From: Welwitschia mirabilis
Lineage: Eukaryota > Gnetophyta > Gnetopsida > Welwitschiales
Assembly (NCBI GenBank): GCA_051453625.1
Contig: JBOZIK010000001.1
Span: 32,647,877 to 32,711,876, forward strand
DNA: 64,000 bases
Reading direction: 5' to 3'
The position numbers and the translations under genes were made by a program. The notes beneath the pieces were generated by a model. The model saw nothing but the letters and a program-made list of their open reading frames with translations. It was not told the origin of the DNA and did not search any database. Position 1 is the stretch's first letter. Each line of letters opens with the position of its first letter. This document shows, one piece after another, positions 12,446 to 23,199 of this stretch.

Positions 12446-13330
12446 TTACTTCAAAGTTTATTCTTCTTATCTATCTTTGTATGGGTTCTGACATGTTACT
12501 AGGGTGGAATAATTTTGTTTGTACATGACTTAAAAGATTAAGAATTATATGGTTGTTTAAAAAGTTTAGTTAAATGCAAACTTTACCAAATGTAGATAAT
12601 TCTTCCCATTTCTCAGCTTCCATTCTACATAAAATCATAGTATATGTTTTAGGATTTTATAAATTCTCTCAGCCTGTTCATTATTTTTAAAGTGGTAAGT
12701 AGTACCAAACTAAAGATTGATTCCAAGGTAATGGAAGAAGCTTTGCTAAAATTCTAATAAGAAATTAGGATCATGATCAGGAATAATAATCAATAATACT
12801 CCATGTAATCTAAAAATCTCTTGTATGAAATACAAGGCTAACTATATTATAGTGTTTATGCGTATAACTAGAATAAATTGGATCATCTTGGTTAACCTAT
12901 TAACATAAATATAATAAATTCATGGTGTCTTTTAAGTGGTAAACCTATAATGAAGTCCATCGTGATTTATTTCTACTTCCATTTGGAAATGTTGAGGGGT
13001 TGTAAGAGTTCTACTGGTCTTCCTTATTCATTCTTAACTTGTAAATGAATTAGATTTTTTTAATATATTCTTTTAAATCCACTTTCATTCTTAACCATAA
13101 GTAGTATTTTCTTAACATATGATAATTCTACATAAACCCTAGATATGTTGCATAGCGTACTTCATGCATTTCTAACTTCAGTTTTCTTCTCCATTTGCCT
13201 TGAGGAATACATAGTTACCTCCTTTTTAGTAAATATCCATATTGATAGATTCTAAGAGTATCCATACTTTGGTCTTCCTATGAGAGATAAACTATTTCTC
13301 TATAATAGTCATCATTGGGTAAATTTTCTT
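12446..13330 (-). pseudogene. Gypsy-A1 integrase remnant
   Basis: Minus-strand translation shows 'RPVELLQPLNISKWK' then, with Trp codons turned to stops, 'MDFIIGLPL' at 12960-12934, the well-conserved WDFITGLP start of the gypsy integrase core, followed by a worn 'VDRLTKxxxFIPV' block near 12870-12900. The second half of the zinc-binding HHCC domain lies upstream near 13020-13080, with its cysteines replaced. Downstream (12446-12600) the frame resembles the C-terminal tail before the polypurine tract; I could not recognise a chromodomain. Integrase would join the element's DNA to the genome. A 71-codon frame at 13339-13554 lies between this and RNase H and belongs to the same decayed polyprotein. 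Confidence 0.75.
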
Positions 13331-13338
13331 TTATGTAA

Positions 13339-14800
13339 TTACCAAGATGGAAGGTCACTATGGTGATAGACATACACCACATCTAACCTAAAGCATTTAC
13401 AAAGTTGTTTTTCCTTCATGGTATGTATTAGATATTGAAATTGTAGTTTACTAGTAATTATTTCCATCTTCTTTGTCTCATGTTCAATAGTTATTTCTTC
13501 TAGAAGTACTCCAAACTCTTGTGGCTTATCTTTGATAGGAATTTTTGTCTCCATAAGTAATGTTGCTAATCCTTTAGAGCATAAACTATGACTAATATCC
13601 TAGATCATGGATGAAATAATTATTTTTATGTTGATTTAGTTTTCTAGATTCGTATGCCACTACTTTGCCTTCTTAGCTTAATACTGTACTTACTTCTNNN
13701 NNNNNNNNNNNNNNNNNNNNNNNNNNNNNNNNNNNNNNNNNNNNNNNNNNNNNNNNNNNNNNNNNNNNNNNNNNNNNNNNNNNNNNNNNNNNNNNNNTAT
13801 GCCACTACTTTGCCTTCTTAGCTTAATATTGTACTTACTTCTTTAACCAATGCATTTGTGATGGCCATGAATGATTCCTTCATATTTATAATCTTTAGAA
13901 TGGGTGTTGATGTTAATAGAAGCTTTATTTTTAGAAAGGGTTCTTTCCATTTTAGAATAAAATCAAAGATTAATGTCAATTTTGTTAAGCCTAAAACTGA
14001 GACTGCCACCTATGAAAATCCTAGAATGAATATTTAGTAGAATCCTATCAATCCTAAGAAACTTTAGACTTTTATTGCACTTCTTAGGTTAAGCCATTCT
14101 CATATTGCTTAGATTTTTATAAGGCTTATTGTAATTTCCTGTTTAGAGATAAGTTTTTCCTAAGTAGTTTACATCTATCTAGAATAAGTTACATTTTCTT
14201 AGTTTGGTTTTAAAATCATGATCCTATAATACTTGTAGTACTTTATTGAGTAATCTACATGTGTCTGTCTATCCTTTGAATAGATTAGAATGACATTTAA
14301 GAGTACTATCATAAATGTATCAAGATATGAGTTAAAAAAATCATTCATTAGGCTCATAAAAGTTACTATGGATTTCTGAGTCTGAATGACATTACCATGA
14401 ATTCATAGTATCCATATTTAATTTATAATGCTATTTTATGGAAATTTTTTCTTTAATTTTTATCTAGTAATATCTTGATCTTAAATCAATTTTTAAGAAG
14501 AATTTTTCCCTATAATTAATCTAGAAGATCATTAATTCTTAGAATGAAGTATTTGTCTTTATGGTTACCTTGTTTAGTTGCTGGTATTCCATGTAGAGTC
14601 TTAAGGTTTCATCTTTCTTTTTAATAAATAAAATAGAGACTTCCTAAGGAGATACACTTAAGCTATTTTTTCTTTCTAGCAATAGTTGTTCTAATTGCAA
14701 TTTAAGCTCTTTAAATTTTATCACTAAAAATATATATGAAGCTCTTGCAATTGGTTGTTTTCCAGGGATTAATTTAATGGTGTATTCTACCTTTTATTTG
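13339..14800 (-). pseudogene. Gypsy-A1 reverse transcriptase-RNase H remnant
   Basis: Reading leftward from 14800: 'SVSP' then 'ILFIKKKDETLRL' and 'YxxYQQLNKVT' near 14560-14670, the first conserved RT blocks (SPWxxPVLFVKKKDGxLRxCxDYRxLNKVT). The catalytic box lies at 14292-14303 and reads LLNV where FIDD is expected, flanked by a good 'ILIYSKDR'. RNase H begins in the 63-codon frame 13818-14009: 'LLTSTPILKI' then 'FMAITNALVKEV', in which the RNase H TDAS motif has become TNAL. A 46-bp piece of it is duplicated around a 100-N gap (13652-13697 and 13798-13843). With the metal-binding aspartates changed it cannot be active. Confidence 0.8.
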
Positions 14801-14999
14801 GGTGGAAGATTTATTATTTCTTTGAATAACTTCCTAAATTATTGTAACCCTTCTAGAATATCCTTTGTAAACGTGTAATTTCTTGTTTGATTATTTCCAA
14901 GAATAATTATTTTTGAAATACTGCTTTTGTAATCTATTTCCTTATTGCTAAGAAGCTTTTCTTATTCTTTTTCTTTACCTTAAGCAATTGGTCTTCAAA

Positions 15000-15310
15000 T
15001 ATAGATGAAACTATTAATTTTATTTTTTGAAAATTTATTCTAATGTTCTAGTTGATAAGAAAGGACATTTTCAAGATGGCTTCATAGTTACCAATGATGA
15101 GGATATAAAATTTATCTCAAAGTGTAAGGTTTTGAATTAAAAAAGTTAGTAGTCCTTCTATTCTATTCTATACAAGGATGTTCCCTCCTACTATTTCTAT
15201 GGAGGATTTGGCTTCTTGGAATCGATTCATACTTAACTTTTGAAGTAAAAAGGGAGATGAAATTATAAGAATTAATACTATCAATTAAAAACAAAACTAA
15301 AAAAACATGA
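15000..15310 (-). pseudogene. Gypsy-A1 aspartic protease remnant
   Basis: Minus-strand frame carries 'IIGNYEAILKMSFLIN', which corresponds to the 'GGYDxVLGMxWL' block at the C-terminal part of retroelement proteases, in the expected place between gag and RT. The catalytic DSG/DTG triad itself is not visible, so the call leans on order and on this one block. Confidence 0.5.
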
Positions 15311-15639
15311 AATAAATCCTAGTAATTCTAAAATAAAAAATTGATTTGTTAGGAAACCTATATGAACTATAGTATATACTATTTTATGGGTGGTCTAGGA
15401 CATAATTGAGTATAAGGTTGATTTTATATAGAAGGTATAGTTATAAAGTATTAGATGGACAATTTCCTATTGTGTAATATTTCTTTTTTCATTTATAGTA
15501 GATGATATTACTTCTGAATTCTTTCCTAAAAGGTTGATTCCTACTGGCAGTGAACCTTGTAGTTTGTTCGATTTGGTTCTTAGTTCATTTGTAATCTTGT
15601 GCTTCTAATAAGTGTTTTGTCTTCTTATAAGCATCTTTA

Positions 15640-16490
15640 GTAGATTTAACTTTCAAGTTATTAAGGATAATTTTCACTTTGAAAGGTAGTGTTCTAATGA
15701 AGTTATTAATAAGCTACTTTTCTAAGATGTTTTTTTTATCTTCATTAGGCATTGGAACTGTGATCAATGTTCATCTAGGGGATACTTTCTTAAATGTAGG
15801 CATTGAAATTCCATTATTTAATATTCAATAAAATCATTAGGAATGAAATTATTTTTGAAATCTTCTACAAAATTTTCTTAAGTAATCCTATGATTGAATT
15901 TTTATTAGCATTAAAGCCACCATTCTTGTGCATTTTCAATGAAGAATAAGGCAAAATAGATGCATCTTTTTTTTAGTGGAGTATGATGGAGTATGGAGTA
16001 TTTCTCTATTTATTAAGGCCATTGCATGGCTTTCTTGTTGATTCCTACTTTACCCTTACAAATTTGTGGATAGATTATTTTCACTCTTTTGTTGTTCTCT
16101 CTTTCTTTTGCTATTAATTCATTTTCTTTATTTGATAAGAATGCTTGAAAATTTACTTCTATGTTTAAGAGCCTAATTTGTAGACTTTGAAGATCAAGTT
16201 ATCTAGTGGAAGAGTACTATTTAGAAGTGAAGAGTTTTTGGTAGTGATGCCTGCAGGTCCTATTCCATTAGGTGATTGGATTATTTTAGATGTAAAAGGA
16301 GTAATTCCATTTTATTAGAGAGCTCTTGATTCTTGAAGTGAACCTCATTTAGTTGGTTCTCTATGGTTTCTATTTGAGAACTCTCTCTTTGCTTCACTAC
16401 TCTCTAATATATTTTACTCTATCTTATCATTTTCTTTTTCAATCAGCTCTAATAATCCTTAAATGGTTTTCTTTCTAAAGGTTATTTTCG
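15640..16490 (-). pseudogene. Gypsy-A1 gag remnant
   Basis: On the minus strand around 15870-15970 the frame contains 'FFIENAQEWW' followed after about 20 residues by 'ENFVEDF', the pattern of the retrotransposon gag capsid domain (xxxLxGxAxxWWxx...WxxFxxxF). Upstream, around 16310-16440, the frame 'RESSQIETIENQLNEVHFKN' has the heptad look of the coiled-coil N-terminus common before this domain. Gag would build the particle that packages element RNA. Stops are frequent. The gag start, primer site and 5' LTR of A1 are not recognisable; copia-1 LTR sequence begins at about 16576, so the 5' end was probably lost or interrupted there. Confidence 0.65.
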
Positions 16491-16575
16491 TAACCACCAA
16501 AGCATTTAGTTAGTATTTGATAACTAATACATTATTTTGATAATTTACATAACTATCCTAACTATTGTAACTATT

Positions 16576-17050
16576 AGATAGGCAAGTGCTAGGAAATAAA
16601 AGAGCTCAAGAATGGAAAGAATAAGATTTCCAAAATATCAATCTTATATCTCTACTCTTATTTTAATTAAAAGCATTCATATATAGAGAATCACACCACT
16701 ATATTTTCATAAATCCCTAAGCATGAAACCATGTTGTGTACAAGTCTTAATAATTCCCTCCTTATCATGGGAATACACTCTCTTCCAATGAAAAACTACA
16801 GTATCTAAGGGAAAACCTTAGGAATGTAGCCTATAATAAAACCTCTAGAAAGGAGTTACAGTGTAAGGAAACTACTTTGTGAAAGAAGTTATCAATTTAT
16901 TACTACACATTCCACAACAAATAGGATTATTATATGCATTACACATGCTATAATGCCAGGCCAAAACATGTATCACACATCTTATAGTACTAGGTCATAT
17001 TTGTACTATACATCCTGTAGTACTAGGATTAGGTGTGACTTTAACCAGAG
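16576..17050 (-). mobile_element. 3' LTR of copia-1 (LTR family D)
   Basis: Starts 'tgctaggaaataaaagagctc' and aligns with 35897-36055 over about 170 bp, including a shared minus-strand TATA box (16680-16685 here; 35981-35990 there), the 'cacaccactaxxattttcat' block, and 'gaaaccxtgxtgxxtacaagt'. It lies downstream, on the minus strand, of the copia-1 RNase H. The U3 part to the right carries its own tandem repeat. The right boundary is approximate because I saw no clear polypurine tract. Confidence 0.6.
16904..17040. repeat. Tandem repeat, 33-36 bp x 4, in U3 of LTR D
   Basis: The motif (t/c)acacat recurs at 16904, 16940, 16974 and 17007 (the last as tatacat), each followed by a variant of 'ctatagtactagg'. 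Spacing is 36, 34 and 33 bp. It sits upstream of the minus-strand TATA box, the place where copia LTRs often carry repeated enhancer boxes; function here is inference. Confidence 0.65.
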
Positions 17051-17199
17051 ACTTATAATTCAAATGAAGCCCATGATGTATAATAAAGAAATAAGTTTGA
17101 CTTAACTCATTCTCAATCTAATCTTGAATTTAAAATATTAGAACTTCTCTTAACTAGATGATTTTGTAAGGATGTTGGAAGTTTCTTTTGTAGTTAGAT

Positions 17200-18640
17200 A
17201 ATATACTAGTGTAATAATTTTATTCTGTATGAGTTACTTAATTTTATGGACTCTAACACAAAAGTGTTTTATCTTGTTATGGTGCACTAGATGTTTCACT
17301 ATGAAAATTACTGATTTATTATTGATGAAGAGTTTTGTTGCCTTAGTTTTTTTAGGTTCATTGCTTCTAATAATTTTCTTAGCCATTTGATCTTTCTATA
17401 TGCTTTGAAAGTAGTAATAGATTTAGCTTTAACAGAAGATCATGCTGTAGTTCTTTGATGCTTTGATCATGAAGATGGAGACAATGTTTCTAAGAACATG
17501 ATATACCTTGATGCTAATAATGATTAGTTTCTCTAGTGAAATCTAAGTCAGAATATGCCTTCAGGATAAATTGAGAGTTTCTTTTACAGGTGAGCCCTAA
17601 ATCCTTCAGCTTATTTAGGTATCTTAGTACTCTCTTTGCAGCATTCAGACGAGTAATCTTAGGTGGATAAAGATATCTTGACAATATACCAATAACACAT
17701 GATATGTTTGATCTAGTATTGGTTATGTAAATTAGACCTCCTACAATACATCTGTGGTCCATTTTATTCAGAGGTTTCAAGTCTTTGTCAATAGATATAT
17801 TCACATTTTTCTTTAAAGGTATTACAACCTCTTTTGCGTCTTCTAGTCCAAATTTTTAGATTAGATCTCCAATATATGTATTTTGCATTAAGAAGATTCC
17901 ATTCTTTTGCTAAATAATTTTTAGGCATAAGTAGAATCTAGTTAATCTAAGATCAAAAATCTTAAATTCCTTACTGAATTTGATTTATGTTTATTTTACA
18001 TTTTCTTCATTACTTCTTGTTATCATCTTATCATCTACATATACTACTATGTATGTAGATTTTTGTCCATCAGATTTGATGAATAATGTACCATTCACAT
18101 CTTGGTAATCACACAATCTAACTCTAATGGAATATAAATAACTTGCAAGCTTAGTGTACCAAGACATTAGTACTTATTTTAGACCACATAAAGGCTTAAT
18201 TAATCTATGCATCTTTTTTTTTCTTTCTTTTTCTTCAATACCCTTTGTTTGCATCATATAGATTTCTTCTTTTAAGTCTTTATGGAGAAAGGCAATCTTT
18301 ATATTTAATTGATAAAGCTTTTATTTCTTTTATGTTACCAAGGCAATCATAGTCTTAATGATAGCACATTTTAATATTGGAGTAAATACTTCATTATAAT
18401 CAAGTCCTTTCTTTTATCCTAGGCCTATGACAGCAAGTTGAGCTTTATATTGCTTAAAGATATTATCCACATTATATTTGTTATGAAAAACCCATTTGCT
18501 AGGTAATAAAGTGTATCATAATGAAAGGCATACCAACTCCCAGATGTCATTTTCAATAAGGCTATCGTATTCTTTTTGCATGGCTTTTATATAATGATCA
18601 TGTTAAATAGAAATTTTAAATGAGGTTGGTTCACCATCAA
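17200..18640 (-). pseudogene. Copia-1 reverse transcriptase-RNase H remnant
   Basis: Leftward from 18640 on the minus strand: 'AMQKEYDSLIENDIWEL' (the RT entry block), 'SKWVFH' (copia CKWVYK), then an intact 'YVDD' box at 18030-18041 within 'YIVVYVDDKMITRSNEE'. The 96-codon frame 17514-17804 contains 'GGLIYITNTRSNISCVIGIL' and 'AAKRVLRYLNKLKDLGL', ending near 'AYSDLDF' (YSDSDW), which links RT to RNase H. RNase H continues to about 17215 with 'KIKWLRKLL' and 'LFINNKSVIFIVKHLVHHN', where the DN pair has become NN. It is the best-preserved copia pol here but still broken by several stops and shifts. Confidence 0.85.
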
Positions 18641-18959
18641 AAGTTATAAGGAGCTCATCATCATCATCATCATGATGAAATGTATGTGAGCCATATCTAA
18701 TCCTAGTTTTATCCTTTTTGTCATTAAGAACATCTTATAGAATAAACTATAACCAAGTACTTCAATGTTTCTTACAAGTAGTCTCAGCTTCTTCAATTAA
18801 AAAACCTGCTAAATTGCTACTAGAACCATGGTTAAGTATGTTTAAAGTAATAAATTGCTCAATTCCTATAGGTTACAAATAAGCCATACCAATAGAATAA
18901 AATTGAGTAGGAATGGTGACTACATTCCCCTCCTTAATCCTAGGATATTAAGCATCCAA

Positions 18960-20140
18960 GATGCTTACTAGGTTAGAGGAAGGATGAATCTTCAAAATAT
19001 CAAGCTAAAAATAATTATTTAAAGTCTATATGATGTCACAATAAATAATGATCTTATGATGCTCTAGAAGATGAACTTAATGACTCTTCTGGTTGGTTGG
19101 ATATCTCATAAAGATGTCAATACAAGCATGTGCTCCAAATTTGTTAGGATGTTCATGTGGAATATGGACATAGCACTTACAACCAAATATATAAAAGTGA
19201 TATAAATTTGGCTTGTATCCATACCACTTCTTAGTTGGAGATACTCCTTTTTCAATATATCGACTAATGTGGTTATTAAAATTCATAGCATTATTCACTG
19301 CTTCACCCTAAAAATAAGTCTTATAGCCACTTAAATACATCATGGAACATGCCATATTCATGATTATACAATTAAATCACTCAGTGATGCTATTTTGTTG
19401 AGATATCTTAAGGTAGGTCTTCAAATGATAAATTCCTTTAGAAATGAGAAAGTCTTTAAACTTGACGGATGTATATTCATCATTATGATCTGAGGGAAAA
19501 CTCTTAATTTAATAATCGACTTGATTTTTCACTTTGATTTTAAACTTCTTAAAAATGTTTAAAANNNNNNNNNNNNNNNNNNNNNNNNNNNNNNNNNNNN
19601 NNNNNNNNNNNNNNNNNNNNNNNNNNNNNNNNNNNNNNNNNNNNNNNNNNNNNNNNNNNNNNNNNNNNNNNNNNNNNNNNNNNNNNNNNNNNNNNNNNNN
19701 NNNNNNNNNNNNNNNNNNNNNNNNNNTAGATCATTGTCTAGTTACTTTGCTCATTATACATACTTTACACTAAGGAAAATCCTTTGGAATGAATAAAAGA
19801 AATTAGTGTACATTATCGTGCATCACATTAATTATGTGAGAAGTAGAATGTCCTAGCCAAGCATGCCATAGTAGTGAGGAAGAGATTTCAACTTGGGAAA
19901 CTATGTAAGCAATCTCTTACATTTTGACACAATCTTAAAGACATATAAGCTTTCCATTCATATAGCTTTTAATAATTAATTATTAATTTAAATAAAAAAT
20001 GTTCAATGAATGCTTTATTATAGAGATTGAATGACCTTCTTGTACTAAAGTGAAAAGTGCTAGAAGATGTAAGACCTTAAAGAAGGAACGTACAAAACAT
20101 TAGAAAGAGTCTATAAAGAGAGCAATGTTAAGTTAAGAGT
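18960..20140 (-). pseudogene. Copia-1 integrase remnant
   Basis: The 73-codon minus-strand frame 19077-19298 matches the C-terminal part of the copia integrase: 'PTKKWYGYKPNLYHFYIFGC' then 'YVHIPHEHPNKF' and a worn 'FVGYS' block. To its right, 19330-19500, other frames give 'SVKFKDFLISKGIYH', 'QQNSITE' (QQNGVAE) and 'NMACSMM' (NMARSML), the core around the second and third acidic residues; the 'DNGGEY' motif reads as DHNDEY. A 162-N gap (19565-19726) interrupts the core. The zinc-binding and GAG-pre-integrase part should lie at 19730-20140 but I recognised no clear motif there. Confidence 0.8.
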
Positions 20141-20179
20141 GATCAAATGATAACTTTTCATTAGAACTAGAGTTTTATC

Positions 20180-20330
20180 TACCAAATAAACCTAACTTTA
20201 TGCTTCAATAAAGTCATCAAAATAATCATATCAATAAGTCATGTGAAGAGTAGCACTTATGTCAAGAATCCATGTCTCATTATAAGGTATGTATTCAATC
20301 ATACCCACAAAGTTAAAATTATCAAAAATT
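20180..20330 (-). pseudogene. Copia-1 protease remnant
   Basis: Minus-strand reading gives 'TWILDISATLHMTY' (about 20236-20276) followed by 'YDYFDDF' and 'VYLVDKTLV'. This is the copia protease block 'WILDSGATxHM...FDDF...VYLGD'. The catalytic Asp is kept but the next Ser-Gly has become Ile-Ser, which would kill the enzyme. It lies between gag and integrase as the copia order demands. Confidence 0.75.
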
Positions 20331-20559
20331 GCATTTGACACAAAATTTTTATCATTAAGGAATTCAGATTCTTAAGTAATTGCATTAGCCTTAGGTGTAA
20401 TTTAATCTTATTCTAAGGTATCCAATAGAAGTACATGGTATGATCTTGTCTTCTACATCATAAGTACTGATACATATTTTTCTTTATAGTAGTAGTATAT
20501 TGAACTGACTTCTTATTCAATTGAGTCTAATTAGGCTTTTTTTTTGTTATTTCTATGGA

Positions 20560-21339
20560 GTCTTAGACTTTTCATGATGTGTTGCCTTAGATGGATGAGC
20601 ATTTTTGAAAGACTGATTATGTTGATAAGGACATCTACGAGAATGAGAAACTTTAAATGCTACATTAGAAGACAAATAGTCTTTCAAGTTAAATTATGCT
20701 TTTGTAATAATAAGATCCTTACTGAGTGTGTTAAAGTTTATATTAAGTAGATGCTTACTTCTATGAAGAGATAAAATGTAGCTATAAAGAGATGGATTTT
20801 TCAAATAGTAATAAACCAAGTTAACATAATGAATGCAAACTTTATTCATTAGATCTATTTTAATAACATTTGCTTTTATATATTTTATCTAAGCTATGAG
20901 ATGATGAATTTTTCCACTTTTATAATGAAGGTTATTCATTCTTGTAATGAGCTTAATTAATCTTAGATCATTCTTCACATGAAATATATTACACGAAGTA
21001 CAATAATTGGTATAATTAGACTTACTTTTATTAATTAATGTTATATGTGAAGTGGCCACTAATTTTCGCATTATCTTTGTGAGCTTGTAATTAATGGCTT
21101 GCCATGCATATTCTTCATTTAAATTATGAAGAGGAACATATGTTTTTTTTTTTTAAACCTCTTTATCAAATCTATAAATGCACATTATATACATGAAGTT
21201 CTCATTCCAATTCTTCCAACTTTGATCATCATGTAATATCACCCTAAGTTTGATCATTGTTCTAGTACTCAATATGAGCATAAAGTTATTTAATAAAATC
21301 TGGAATCTACCTTTTAATGATGTAGCCATAATAAATGCT
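20560..21339 (-). pseudogene. Copia-1 gag remnant, inner copy
   Basis: On the minus strand the frame opens with ATG at 21339 ('MATSLKGRFQILLNNF'), then 'LRVILHDDQSWKNWNENF', resembling the N-terminus of copia gag with its 'WxxWxxxM' tryptophans. The middle is AT-rich and broken. Near 20600-20650 'HSRRCPYQHN' is what remains of the CCHC zinc knuckle: the last His and Cys are present, the first two Cys are not. Gag binds and packages the RNA. The N-terminal part is present twice, see 21519-21730. Confidence 0.6.
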
Positions 21340-21344
21340 ATGAG

Positions 21345-21348
<4 letters not shown>

Positions 21349-21418
<70 letters not shown>
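21349..21418. repeat. (GA)n microsatellite, about 70 bp
   Basis: An uninterrupted GA run up to the gap at 21419. Further runs are at 21746-21763 and 22520-22539, bounding a 756-N gap (21764-22519) that probably contains more of the same. On the minus strand this is a (CT)n tract directly 5' of the copia-1 gag ATG, in its leader. Confidence 0.9.
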
Positions 21419-21518
21419 NNNNNNNNNNNNNNNNNNNNNNNNNNNNNNNNNNNNNNNNNNNNNNNNNNNNNNNNNNNNNNNNNNNNNNNNNNNNNNNNNN
21501 NNNNNNNNNNNNNNNNNN

Positions 21519-21730
21519 TTTAAATTATGAAGAGGAACATGTGTTTTTTTTTTTAAAATCTCTGTATCAAATCTATAAATGCACATTATATATTTGAAGT
21601 TCTCATTCCAATCCTTCCAACTTTGATCATCATGTAATATCACCCTAAGGTTGGTCATTGTTCTAGTACTCAATATGAGTATAAAGTTATTTAATAAAAT
21701 CTGGAATCTACCTTTAAATGATGTAGCCAT
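21519..21730 (-). pseudogene. Copia-1 gag N-terminus, outer copy
   Basis: Begins with ATG at 21730 ('MATSFKGRFQILLNNF') and runs about 70 codons into a 100-N gap. It repeats 21110-21339 with scattered single-base changes (for example Lys/Asp and Met/Ile swaps). The repeat includes the (GA)n tract on its 5' side, so the assembler has probably placed two versions of the same locus side by side, though a true tandem duplication cannot be excluded. Confidence 0.6.
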
Positions 21731-22539
21731 AATAAATGCTATGAGAAGAGAGAGAGAGAGAGANNNNNNNNNNNNNNNNNNNNNNNNNNNNNNNNNNNNN
21801 NNNNNNNNNNNNNNNNNNNNNNNNNNNNNNNNNNNNNNNNNNNNNNNNNNNNNNNNNNNNNNNNNNNNNNNNNNNNNNNNNNNNNNNNNNNNNNNNNNNN
21901 NNNNNNNNNNNNNNNNNNNNNNNNNNNNNNNNNNNNNNNNNNNNNNNNNNNNNNNNNNNNNNNNNNNNNNNNNNNNNNNNNNNNNNNNNNNNNNNNNNNN
22001 NNNNNNNNNNNNNNNNNNNNNNNNNNNNNNNNNNNNNNNNNNNNNNNNNNNNNNNNNNNNNNNNNNNNNNNNNNNNNNNNNNNNNNNNNNNNNNNNNNNN
22101 NNNNNNNNNNNNNNNNNNNNNNNNNNNNNNNNNNNNNNNNNNNNNNNNNNNNNNNNNNNNNNNNNNNNNNNNNNNNNNNNNNNNNNNNNNNNNNNNNNNN
22201 NNNNNNNNNNNNNNNNNNNNNNNNNNNNNNNNNNNNNNNNNNNNNNNNNNNNNNNNNNNNNNNNNNNNNNNNNNNNNNNNNNNNNNNNNNNNNNNNNNNN
22301 NNNNNNNNNNNNNNNNNNNNNNNNNNNNNNNNNNNNNNNNNNNNNNNNNNNNNNNNNNNNNNNNNNNNNNNNNNNNNNNNNNNNNNNNNNNNNNNNNNNN
22401 NNNNNNNNNNNNNNNNNNNNNNNNNNNNNNNNNNNNNNNNNNNNNNNNNNNNNNNNNNNNNNNNNNNNNNNNNNNNNNNNNNNNNNNNNNNNNNNNNNNN
22501 NNNNNNNNNNNNNNNNNNNGAGAGAGAGAGAGAGAGAGA

Positions 22540-23199
22540 AGGTTTAACAAGTTATGGGATAAAGTCAAATTCTAGATGAATCTTGCTCACATCCACTACT
22601 GAAAAAACAATCTACTTGACACACAAAAAAACTCATCAAAATCCAAAAAGAATAAAAATGCTAGGAAAAATTTAGAATAATGGTATATGTATTCAAAAAG
22701 TAATCTTACTCTCATTTACAAGTTCAAGTGATCTATCTATGTTACAATGCAATAAAGAAAACAAAGTCATGACAGAGAGGTATAGTTATAATGAAAGGGA
22801 ATTAATCCTAAAAATTTGACTAATTTATCTAAACCAAAATGTATGACAACCAAAACAAAGCCCCTTAAAAAATAAAAAATCTATACACATGAGAATAATT
22901 AAGGTATTTTATTAAAACATTCTTAATGTAAGAAAGATAAATTTTANNNNNNNNNNNNNNNNNNNNNNNNNNNNNNNNNNNNNNNNNNNNNNNNNNNNNN
23001 NNNNNNNNNNNNNNNNNNNNNNNNNNNNNNNNNNNNNNNNNTTAAGGGTAGTACCCTTGTCTCCTAAGAAAGTACAAGGATAAATATGTGAATCATGTCA
23101 GTGGGGTCTTTAAGTCATCAAATAGGTTTTAGCTCAACTATATACCCCCATTAAGTGAGAATACCATGTAATGTTGGTGACCTACTTATACCTTTGAGG
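22540..23199. other. No gene; spacer between copia-1 and copia-S
   Basis: AT-rich DNA with a 95-N gap at 22947-23041. The 5' LTR and primer site of copia-1 would be expected here, but no sequence like the initiator-Met primer site (GCTCTGATACCA on the plus strand) and no similarity to LTR D is visible. Confidence 0.4.

Noticed and set aside
21338-22568. Long frames coding (RE)n or (SL)n repeats
   Set aside because: They are translations of the (GA)n microsatellite and of N runs, not proteins.
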